Source: Porphyra umbilicalis
Taxonomy: Eukaryota; Rhodophyta; Bangiophyceae; Bangiales; Bangiaceae
NCBI GenBank assembly: GCA_002049455.2
Contig: KV918782.1
Location: forward strand, 1 to 64,000
DNA: 64,000 nt
Direction of reading: 5' to 3'
Shown: one piece after another, positions 51,668 through 62,107 of the stretch
Layout of the letters: each line of letters begins with the position of its first letter
Numbering within the stretch: position 1 is the stretch's first letter
Position numbers and translations under genes: made by a program
Notes under the pieces: generated by a model
Told to the model about the DNA's origin: nothing
Databases searched by the model: none
Seen by the model: only the letters and a program-made list of their open reading frames with translations

Positions 51668-52734
51668 AAACGTACCCCGTGAGAGCTCTACACGCTCATA
51701 AAAAAGGCAGCATCGACAGCAGGTGAGTTGGCACCCGGTGAGCCATGCGGCGCGCCCTTGCCGTCTTCGAGGTCAACTTCAACCATCGTTGCGTTTGTAC
51801 TCAAGCGGATGACAGCAATAGCATCTCAGTCGATGAAGGGCTGAGATTTCAGCTCCAGATAGCCACGGCAGTCCACAGATCCAAAGAGGACAACTGGTGC
51901 CTGTAAAGGATTGGCAAGCGCGTGCATCAGAGCATATCACATGCGGTGTGCTCAAAACGCGGTATCTGCGTTCGCGCACCTCCACCTGCACCTGCGTGCA
52001 CCTTCGAAGCATCCGGGCGGCCACGGATTGCTCATCGGAGCGATGAAAAATCGCCAGCCACGCCCCACAGTGCCCTCTTGCAGTACGTACGTTCCATGGC
52101 GACCATTGGCCGAGACCGACTACGCCACTGTCTCGGAGACAGCCGCTGTGCCGAGAGCAAGGGAGGTCCTCCAATGGCTGCAAATGAGCATATGAGAGCT
52201 TTCATTCCGTGCTATGCGCTTGAGCAGTGCTTCTGGGTCAATTTCTTCAGCTGGTCCTTCGCGAGACTCACAAATTGCTCAATTCTTCAAACTTTCGCAT
52301 GGAGATATCGCTGTATCCGGTCTCTGAATAGCGGCCGACGGGTGATCTCGATTCAGCCGTCGTCCCCGTCCATGCCGCGGACGAATCTCCCGGAGTCACA
52401 CGTTTGAGGGGTCGCTGGAAAGCGCTGCAGTGAGGGGCTTGCTGGGCGCTGGCTGTGCGGATGCAGGCAGCGCGGGTGCCTCATTCGTGCACAGGCGCTC
52501 GCCGAGCGGTGCGTGGCGCCGAGTCAGTGCTTCTGCGTCACTGTCGTTAGACCTCCCCCTTCGTCGTCCCTGGTTTGCACACCACTTTCTTTTCGCACAC
52601 GCGCTGTCGATCCATTTGCTCTCGCGTTCGCATCCTGAAACACCTCCACTATCCTTTCTAGCTCCACTTTGTCTCGTAAAATCATACCCCCAGTGCGGCG
52701 CGATCATTGTTTACTCGGTGGCCCCTACGTGGAG
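51668..52734. other. Intergenic, nothing recognised
   Basis: Ordinary composition with short frames on both strands. No repeat or RNA gene is seen. Confidence 0.5.
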
Positions 52735-53145
52735 GCCAGCCGGATCTCGGCCTGCCCCTCTGTCGGGTAGGGCTGCGCATCCGTGCTGTCGACAGGCGCG
52801 TCCCGCTCACGCGGCCGACCGCCGTCGTCGCAGGTGGGCCGTCTCAGTGGATAGGCGGCCCCTGCGTGAATCTGAGTCGGCCACCTTCGGAACGTGCCTG
52901 ATGAATCGTGGCCCGCCCCTCTGGTGGGCAGGGCCGGGCATCCCTGCCGTCGACAGGCGCGTTCCGCTCACGCGGCCGACCGCCGTCGTCGCCTGCAGGC
53001 CGCCTCTGCGGACAGGCGGACACTCAACACTGTTTGGGTTACCTCTGTGGACAGGCGGCCCCGGTGTGAATCGGAGTCGGCCACCTTCGGGGCGCGCAGG
53101 CTGGGCCACGGCCCACCCCTCTGTCAGGCAGGACCGTGCATTCCT
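52735..53145. repeat. Diverged tandem repeat, two full units of about 170-200 bp and a partial third
   Basis: Blocks GCCCCTCTGTCGGGTAGGGC, GTCGACAGGCGCGT, CTCACGCGGCCGACCGCCGT and GAGTCGGCCACCTTCGG occur in the same order at about 52755-52895 and 52910-53090. GGCCCACCCCTCTGTCAGGC starts a third copy near 53110, and a TATTTATG follows at 53153. The block precedes the Gypsy gag and could be part of its upstream region. Confidence 0.75.
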
Positions 53146-53640
53146 ATTTATGTTTTGCTGTCTGCGTGCCGCGTACCTTGAAGAAAACAGTGGCACGGCG
53201 TTGACGCCGTAGCGCGCCACCGACCATGCCCAAATACGGGGCCCACTCTGATGAGATCAGCGACAACGGCGTTATGAGCGGCTTGTACGAGGCGGTCGGG
53301 TGGGGGGCCAGCTATGCATGTGGCCAACGGCGCCGATTCCGCCGAGCACAGGCGGACGCCCCGCGTATCGCCGCGTAGGCGCTTCGAATGTCCCAGGCAG
53401 CTGCAGCAGCCGCCAACGCGTTGCAAGCACTGGGTCTAGACTCGGCTTTGCACGCGCCTCGGAGCGGTGACTCCGGGCCCCGGCTGTTTGAGCCAGGTGG
53501 CGCTGTTCGTGGCGCCAATAGCAGCACGGTCGACGCCGGCGTGCATGGCGGCAGTGGCATGCTGATCCGTCTCCCCAACCGGCGCGGCCTGGACGGGGCC
53601 AGATCTGGCCGCCAAGATCGACATTCAAGGAAGAGCAGCC
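53146..53640. other. Spacer before the Gypsy gag
   Basis: It may hold the element's leader. I could not identify an LTR, because no matching copy exists downstream. Confidence 0.35.
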
Positions 53641-56600
53641 GCAGTGACGGGCTGTGGCACGGCCAAGCGGCATCAAATGTCTTGCAAGGGCCCAACGCGT
53701 ATCTCCGAGCGCGTGCCGGCGGGTACATCCGCGGTGACCCCAGCGGTCGCTGCAGCAGGGGGATCCGCGGCCGGATCGGGGATTCCCTTCACTCCACCTC
53801 GGCCATTGGCGGACCTCGTGGGCGAAACGGTACGTCGGGTCCCGCCGGGTGCCGGTGCCTTTCTCCCTCGACGTTACGACGAACGGACGGGATTGGTTGA
53901 TCAAGATCGTGATCCGGCGACGCCTCTGGCGATGGCCGATCTGGACACGGCGCTGTCGACGTTCCGCGAGTCGTTATTGGCCGAAGTTTCTCGAGTCATC
54001 GCGGCGAGCCCCGCGGGTTCTGCTCAAGATGCCCCCCGCCGAGATTCTCCAGTGGACACGCGGAAGAGCCGCAGCAAAGGACAGTCACGGCGTCACCGTA
54101 GTCCCTTGTCGTCATCGTCGTCTTCATCTTCCTCGCCGTCGCCGGCGACAACCGACAACGACGACGACCACGCGGGGCGCAAGGTGGGGTCCGGCAAGTT
54201 GGTGGTCCTTGAGTTCCCGGACGATCGCTTCGCGGGCGACCTGTAGTACCAATCGCACCGCCTACGGAACCGTCACGCGACCTACGGGGCGTCGCAGGCC
54301 CGCAAGATGGGACGGACGGCCAAGAATATGAAGTTCTCCTTCGGGGGGACCCCGATGTTCAACGGGATGGAACCCCTCAAGGTCTTCTGATGGCTCCGAC
54401 AGTTCGTCAAGGCCTGCGATGACAACGACGTGTCCGAGGGGATGGGCTTGTACCTAATTCCCAACTTCCTCGCGGGCGACGCTGAGACGCGGTTCACTCG
54501 GAACTTACCGGGGTCGGATATCGCGGGCGGATGGGGCTCGCTTGGATTCTTTCCCGCGGCGGTCAATTGGCTGCTGTCGACCTACGCGGAGCCGCACGCT
54601 TTGCGGCTGGCGCAGGACAAGTTTAGCCGGGCGGCGCTCGTAGACAACGATGGGGTGGATGCCTTCGCGGCACGTCTCCGGAGCCTCGCGGAGCTTTGCG
54701 GCAACATCCACTCCGAGTGGACGATGAAACAGCAGCTGATCCAAGGCCTACCGGAGTATCTACGGACGGATGCCTTCGTGTACAACTCGGCGCAACGAAG
54801 CTACCAGCAGTTGTCGACGTACGTGGCGGGGAAGTATCGGGCTGCCAAAGACGACATGGCTTTGGCTTTCCGGTGGTCCCCCGCGGGGTCATCGTGGAAG
54901 GGACAGACGTCGACGGAGCCCCGAGGCCTCTCGGTCAACCAGCTCCACTCCCCGTGAGAGGAGGACGACACGGCGACGCACGACACGGTCGCGGTGTTGC
55001 CGTCGGGTACCCCGGGGTTCCGCACGGCCGGAGGAGCGCCCTACGCTCGGCGGGAGGCCCCAACGGGTCCCTTGTTGTGGTTTATGTGTTGGACGCTCGG
55101 ACACCGGGTCTCTGATTGCAAGAATCTGACGGATAAACAGCGGGACCTCGTGAAAGCCGCGCGGAGCACCTTCCTTCGACAGAAGAACGCGGGAGCGGGC
55201 GCCGTCGCGTATCGGCCCTCCGGCGTGGCCGTGGTGTGGGACGACCTGTTTGGCGGCGTGGAGTCAACGAGGACGAAATGGGGGGACACCCCGCCCATGG
55301 CAACCCCGGCAAAGGGGCGCCGCGGGGCGGGAAATGCCTAGGGGAGGTGACGTCGCCATCCCTCTCCATTTTCCCTGTCCGCCCCAACTCCCCGGTCGCC
55401 CCCCGTCACGTCACGTGTGCCTCCCCGGGGGTAACCGCGACGTGGCCTGTCCCGGCCCGATGCCCCTGCCGTCCTGCGCGATACCGCCCGCGGTTCAAGG
55501 GGACGCTGTTGCTGTTATGGAAGGAGAATTTTGAGATTACCGCGTCGTACCAGTTGGCGCCGTGGCAGACCGCCGTCCCCACGAGGGCGGTGGTCGACAC
55601 TGGCGCCGGGCCAAGCGTGATTCGTGCGGATATGTTGCCCGAGGGGTGGACTGAGTATGCATTCCGGGCGCCGCCCCGGACCCAAGTGAGGGACGCCTCG
55701 GGGCAGCTGCTCAAGGTGAACGCGGAGGTGTCGCTGACTATCTTCGTCGGGGAGGCCGCTATGGAGTATGAGTTCCTCGTGGTCAAGGCACTGTCGGTAC
55801 CGCTCATCCTCGGGTGGGACTTCTAGCGCAACAACGTGGACACCATCTCCCCCAAGACGCAGACAATCCAGTGGGACGACGGCACGTCCACGATGGCGTT
55901 GCGGAGCTCGACGGGGAACACGCGGCCCGCGGCCCCACGCCGAGGAAACAAGCCGAAGGCCCAAGCTGGGGCTATCCGGCTTCGGCAAGGGGTAACCGTG
56001 GGCCCACGGTGTATCCAGGCGGTCCAAGTGTGCTGCAACATCAAGGGGGCCCACTTGGTACGGGAAGGCCACGTCAGAATGAGCCGGGGGCAGGTACTGT
56101 TGCACAATGCCATCGCGGAGTTCTCCCCCAACACCCTACAATGGACCGCTGCACGTCGTCGAGGAGGAGGAGGAACAGGGGGCCGTCCTAACGATGGGGG
56201 CGGACCCCCGTGACAAGCCGGACGAGGAGGTCAAGACCGGGCGGCAAGCCGAAGAGGGGATCGACGAGGGACAACCTCCGCCCCACCAGCCGGACAAGAC
56301 GTGCCCCAAGCCGGAGGTCCACTGGGATGGTGTCCCCGGTACGCTCCGCGGTGCTGTGGACGACCTCTTCGAGGAATACAAGGCGCTATGGGTGGGGCAA
56401 CTCGGCAAGGACGACGTCACCCCGCATCGGATCAAGGTGACCCCCGGGGCACGGCCACGGCGGGCTCAACCTTATCGGGCGAGCCACGCTTCGAGGGACA
56501 TTATCGCGAAGGAGATGCCATGCCAACGGGACCTCGGGGTTATTGAGCCCTCGAGTGCCGAGTGGGCCTTCCCTGGGGTTCTGGTCCCGAAACTCGACGG

Positions 56601-57477
56601 GACGATGCCGTTCTGCGTGGATTACTTCCGACTCAACGAGGTAACGGTGCAAGATGTGTACCCGTTGCCACGTATGGACGATTGTATTGACCTCCTTGGG
56701 GACGCCAAGGTGTTTTCGACGCTCGACAGCAACTCGGGGTATTGGCAGATCCCCGTGGCGGACGAGGAACGAGACAAGACGACCTTCGTTTGCCACAAGG
56801 GTGCTGTTCCAAGAGGAGGTGGAGTATTTGGGCCATATCGTGGGCCGGAGGGAGCCTAATGTACAAGACAAGAACATCCGCGGACTCAAGGAGGCGTCTC
56901 CCCCGAGGTGCAAGAAGGACCTACGCTGCTTCCTCGGGATGTGTAGCGTCTATCGGAGGTTCGTCAAGAACTACGCCCAAGTGGCGCGGCCGCTGGCCGC
57001 GATGACGAGTTCCAAGAGGCCCAACCGGTAGGGGCCGTTGTCCGACGAGGCCCTGGGGGCATTCGAAGAACTCAAAAGGCAACTCACGGAGGCCCCCATC
57101 CTGGCCCTACCGCGGCAAAAAGGGACCAGCACGTTGGACACGGACGCAAGAGCGGGGCAGGTCGGCGCGGAACTTCTACAAGAGCAACCTGACCAATCCA
57201 CGCGGCCCGTTGACTATTGGAGCAGCTCCCTCGACGCGGCGGAGCGGGATTACGGCAAGACGGAGCGGGAGTGCCTCGCCGTGGTGTGGGCGTCCCTCTT
57301 TCTTCGCCCCTACGTCGGAGCGACCCGCTTCACGGTAAGCACGGACCACGCGGCGCTCAAGTGGATGCTGCACATGGACGGGGCCCACGGGAGGCTGGCG
57401 ATGATGGGCTTGCGGCTGGTGGAGTTCGATTACGTGGTACAGACGCGGCCCGGGGCGTCACACCACGCGGCAATGTG
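53641..57477 (+). mobile_element. Ty3/Gypsy element, decayed and truncated
   Basis: Plus strand, in order: gag (53641-55130) with a zinc-knuckle remnant (CWTLGHRVSDC) near 55090, aspartic protease (VVDTGAGPSVIR) near 55590, reverse transcriptase with SSAEWAFPGVLVPK and STLDSNSGYWQIPV at about 56550-56750, and RNase H (PVDYWSSSLDAAERDYGKTE, STDHAALKWML) at about 57200-57370. The protease-RT-RNase H order without an integrase in between identifies Ty3/Gypsy. The coding region has more than five breaks, no LTR pair is visible, and the element stops within RNase H at a junction with a PIF1-like gene. It is an old fossil. Confidence 0.85.
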
Positions 57478-59301
57478 GAAGCCAACGACGACACCACGGG
57501 AGCCTGCGCACAGCCCGTGCACATACAAATACTGGTTGGACAGCTGTTCGATAACGGCTCCGACACGTAGGGTCACAACAAGTTGTGCCGCCGTCACAGC
57601 GGTCAACAGCGCGACGCCCTGCTCCTTGTAGAGCTGCTTGCAGTCGTCACCAGCGTAGAACTCGACCACGGGAGTCTTGCGCTGGTCAAGGCGCTCAGCG
57701 TTGTGCTTGCGCGCTTTCTCGTTGTTAGAAAAGAGCGTCACGACGTCAGCAGGAGTTGATCGACGGACCCTTGAGTTCAGCGTTTGAACGTCGTCTTGTG
57801 ATAGCTCCGCCGGTCGCATCCGGCGCAAAAGGCCTAAGAAGCGGGAGTCGGCTCCTTGTCAAAAATCGACCCGTAGGAGCACACCTTGGCTCTCAAACAG
57901 GGCAGGCCAGACCTCAGCTCGGTAGGCGTAGGTGCCCGGGAACACGCCTTGGCCTGAAACAGGAGGGAGCTGTACAAAGTTACCGCAGAAGAGCTCTACC
58001 AACCCTCCCAAAGGAACGTTGGGCTGGTGTCGCAGCAGTCGGTAGCAGGGGTTGGTGAGGATAAATCCTTGGAGGATATAACCGCACAGGATACTGTTAT
58101 CCATCCAGGATATGGGCTGAGGCTAGAAGCTCTCGATGTACTCCAACTCGGAGGGAAAAGAGTAGAGCCGTCCTTGTCGGAGACCTTGTGCCAGAATACA
58201 CAGTACTCAGATCAGACTTGGGACACTCCGCTCAATCCGGTAAGAATATTTGTGAAAACGATGGCAGCAGTGGCGCATAGAGATTCATATGCGGGCGTTC
58301 AATCGAATCGTGAAACAAGCCACCTGTCCCATTCGTGCTAGCACAGTTAGTGCAGTCTCCTGAACTTTGGCCGATCTCGACGAGCAGAACTGTGCTGAAC
58401 AGATGTACGGCAGTCATGCATTGGGCCGGATACGAGCTCTCGGCAAATCAGCAGTTGTGCGGACTGCAGGTTGCTCTTGCTCCCATGGTCCAGAATCGAT
58501 CAGATTGCAATACGTATCTCGACTGCTGATGCGACGCTCTGAAATGGGGCCTTCGAGAACTGGTTCCAGCATCCAGCACACGTGTTTCTGACAGTCCTGC
58601 CGAGGGCACCAGATGGCGACAGAACCCGGGCTGTCGCCTCTCCGGCCGATCTTTCTTTGCTGTCCATCCCGCTCGCGATGCCAGGAGAGTTGCGATCTTA
58701 TCCAATGTCACCATCGGATTTTATCCTAGATCGTTGCAAATGCTCAATCCGATATGATTCGTGATCTCCTCCAGAATTTCTCATCCATTCCGTAATTGAT
58801 TTTTCGCTATTGTCATGCGCCTGGTATACAATCATTATGTATTTTCATGGATTGTATCGGAGTACTGACGAAATATCAGATTCCACCAATCCCTGGTCGG
58901 TAGATGCCGTCGATGCCGTCTAGTAACGTCGCGTTCAACATGGAGATCTCATCGAGTATGAGGAAACGAGCAGACGACAATCGCGCCCGAGCACGTGGGG
59001 GCAAAAGGCTCACCCACTCGGATGCACTTGTACCATTCATCAGTGCGGCTGTAGGAGCAAGGCGCAAGCCGGCCCGAGAGTGCAGCAACACTCCTTCCAT
59101 CAACAAAGCCGCCATATCCGTAGTAGCACACTCGCTCATGTTGCGGTCCAATACCCGAAGTTGCGGAGCAACTTCCTTAAGTAATGTGGTCTTTCCAGTT
59201 CCTGCAGCCTCCTTCAATGAGACGCTCCTGCTCCTGGAAAGCTGCAAAACAATGGAGGCCGCGGGCTTGCTCGCCGCTTCCGAGACAGCTGCAGTCTTCA
59301 T
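57478..59301 (-). pseudogene. PIF1-like helicase gene, split by a hAT element
   Basis: The minus strand shows helicase motifs in order: Walker A KEAAGTGKTTLL (about 59190), Walker B FLILDEISMLN (about 58960), then beyond the insertion GGLVELFCGNFVQLPPVSG (motif III, about 57990), NNEKARKHNAERL, LVVTLRVGA and GLCAGSRGVVVGF (motif VI region, about 57490). PIF1 enzymes are 5'-3' DNA helicases; Helitron transposons carry close relatives, and this could be either. An in-frame TGA at 57859-57861 lies exactly where the family has the Arg of F-R-Q. The frame is otherwise intact across the insertion (858 bp, a multiple of three). The gene stops at the Gypsy junction near 57477. Confidence 0.8.
58046..58895. 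mobile_element. Non-autonomous hAT element (850 bp) in the PIF1-like gene
   Basis: The left end CAGGGGTTGGTGAGG and the reverse complement of the right end, CAGGGATTGGTGGAATC, share a 12-bp terminal inverted repeat with one mismatch. A perfect 8-bp direct repeat GTCGGTAG flanks it (58038-58045 and 58896-58903). Both features are typical of hAT elements. The interior has no transposase frame. The insertion separates helicase motif II from motif III. Confidence 0.9.
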
Positions 59302-62107
59302 CGCGCTGCTAAACTGCCTGCCGACAGATTAGGTTGCCGGCGCGCGCTGACGAGCTGATGTCTTACAATACGCACCCCTTGAGCGGGCAACGTTGGCGAC
59401 GCCCAGTTGCCGGGGAGGATGCCGAGTGTGTCCCACCTGCCCCGCTCGACCGGCGGCGGGAAAGGCCATGGAAGGGGGTAGTGATGAGGGCATTGGCAGT
59501 ACAGAGGGGTGAGCACTCCGACGAGGCTCAACACTGCCGGGGGCAGCAGGTACAGCGAGCGGCAGCGAGTGCGCCGTTGAAAAGGATGCGCGAGCAGATG
59601 AGCATGAAGTGAAGCACTTTAGTCCGGTGATAGTTGCGGTAGTGTCGAGTAGATGGAAGACAGTCGCAACGCTGTTCGTGTTCGAAAGATCAAACACGAC
59701 GCTCCGCCCTGACATTGTCACTCGCACAGCACGCTCTGATACAGCGACTTGGACTGGCGCCCGCACGCCAGCGGCTCGTACACGTGACCCGACAAAGATC
59801 CATCGAGTGGCATCGGCCTTGCAACTGACCACCTGTGCTTCCAGGTCTCCTTGCGACCAGATGTGAGTCAGCAACAGCCGACGGTGCTCGCGTTCGTTGC
59901 CATGAGCAGTGAGGAGCATGGAGGCGGCGTTGGTGCCAAGCCAGCGGTAGGCCACAAGCAAAAGCCGATCAATCGTCTTGGATTGCTGCGCTGCAAATGT
60001 TGGAGCGTGAGTATGAGCCGACAGCGCTCTTCGGCTTCGCACCGTCTTGTAATGTCTGGTGTCTGAGCATGCAACAAATCTACCGACGAATTCAAGAACC
60101 AGATTTTTTCTGTTTCTCTTTTTACTGCCACGATCTCTTCTGCAACTGCGTTTTCGGCACGAAACCTCCACCTCGGTGTTAAACGACACAGCCCACGCTG
60201 CAGTGTACATCACAAGAGGCTTCCGTTCATAGTATGCAGGGTTGTGCCGGGACCGATTCTGGTTCGATGCTTCCATGACCTCTTTCTCATCAAGCCACAC
60301 GATGCATCGATCGTGCCAGATGTACTAACAGATGGAATCACTTCTACGACCCCAACATACCGGCCACGGCATCGCAAGTCATTTCCCAGACTGTCCCATC
60401 AAAAGGAGAAACAGACTTCGCACCACTCTCGGCACAACGCGTAGCAAGTGTTTCGTACACTGTCTGGATGAGCCCACCTCTAGCGGTGTCAAGCGCACTG
60501 TTCGCCGACGGGTCCTGCTGCGACAATCTCTCGCCGGTGTTGATGAGACCTCCATCACCAGGGCTTGCACGCGAGAACGGGAACGAGTCTGCGCCACTTC
60601 ACTCGCCCAGGGCTTGCCACACTACGGCCGAATCGATGAAAGACGCCCACGACGTGACAAGCACCAGACCGAGAAGGTCAATGGCATGCGTTGCTGGGAA
60701 CTCCGCGACGGGCACCCGAGGAAGAAGCGCGAGAATCCAATTTTCCGCAAAGGACTTCTCGAAGCGCCAAACGGAGGACCGCTCGTCATCAGCACCTAGA
60801 TCTTGATAACGTGAAGGGTAAACATGTCGAAGAGGCACCGCTCTGCCAGGCGCAATCGCTCTCATAAAGAGCGCAATGTGTCCAGCACAAGACGCATGTG
60901 CTCGATTGTTGAGCAAGTCATGAGTTCCCGGTAACACGCGTCGTGAATCGAGGAGAGGCAAATGGATGACGGCAAGCCGGTGGACGACGCCGCCGTGGAG
61001 CAGCCGCCCTCTTGGCTTCCATCAGTCACACGAAAAGAAGAGAAAAGCGTCTGCATAAGCTGCTGCAGAACGTCCAGCCGCTCGCAAAACGCGCTCGGGT
61101 CCTCGAAGTTAGCTCCCGTGATACCATCATGGGCTTCAGAACGGGAGGCCATGACTGCTCCTGCGCTGGTCACAACGCCTCGCACAGTTTGCTCCGCCAT
61201 TCACCAAAGAATATTTTCGGCACAAATACCAGGGAAGGCCAGCCCCCATTGACCGGGTGCAGCATCCATCGCTGTTGCTACGTGCAGCCTGAGCCTCCGC
61301 GCCGCCGCTCGATGGACGATTGCACTCTTGGCGCCGCTCCTTCCACCGTCTTGGTCGGCACGACATCCGCGGATTCGTCAAGGGAGGCGTTGCCGTCCCT
61401 CTCGTCACCAGCTGCCGCGCTCGTCGAGCACACGCCGGCTACTGGAAAAAAAAAAAAGATCAGGCCCTCGTCTGCAGGTGCACCTTCTCCTGCACTTCAT
61501 GAAGACCCGCGCGAGCTTTCGCCAAGTTGGGCCCCGTCCCCAACAAACACCCCTAACGCCGCTGCTGCTGCTTCGTCATGCGGCACCCCTTCGCCTCGCC
61601 CCACCGCGCGCACAATGCCGAAGACAACATTCACCGCGGCCGCTTGTTCGCGCACGCCAAATCCGAGGAGGTGTAGACCGGCTGTGGCTGACACGGGAGG
61701 AGTGGGATGCACGCAGTACGAGTACTGCATAGTCGAAGGAGGTGTGCCACACTCGGAAAAGCTCGAGGATAGGGGGCTGGCCGACAAAGATGCAAGGAAA
61801 GTGGCGTTGAGCAAAACGCTTATCCAGTGGCGGGTGAAAACATGCGCGGAGAACACGTATCTAGAAAGAGGACCTTGGTGCCGTCCGCGGCAAGTATCGG
61901 ACGCCGAGGAAGCCGGCAGGAGAGGAACAGGGAGAGCCGAATACACTTTGCCGGCAAGGTCGGCGTCAATGGAGACAACATCGAGGAGAGCGCCCTCACA
62001 CGTGAGCTTGGCGTGAGACATATCGTTGGGGGTACACAAGGGGAATGGAAGGCACTCGTTGCAAGGGCTGCGAGACACAAGGCACACAGATTTGTTCTAA
62101 GCCGCAA
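59302..62107. other. Region upstream of the PIF1-like gene, possibly its N-terminal remains
   Basis: Several minus-strand frames have protein-like composition: about 62087-61497 with Cys pairs (PCNECLPFPLC) and VSIDADLAGKVYSALPVPLLP; 61200-60862 with FCERLDVLQQLMQTLF; and 60300-59329 with TRWIFVGSRVRAAGV. If the PIF1-like gene is long, as in Helitrons, these may be its upstream part. The frames do not join and I recognise no Rep motif, so this is a guess. A poly-A run (about 61445-61458) belongs to the plus-strand view. Confidence 0.25.

Noticed and set aside
60962-62016. 334-codon plus-strand frame near the right end
   Set aside because: Low-complexity Ser/Pro/Ala sequence with a poly-Lys from a poly-A run. 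The opposite strand fits the direction of the PIF1-like gene better.
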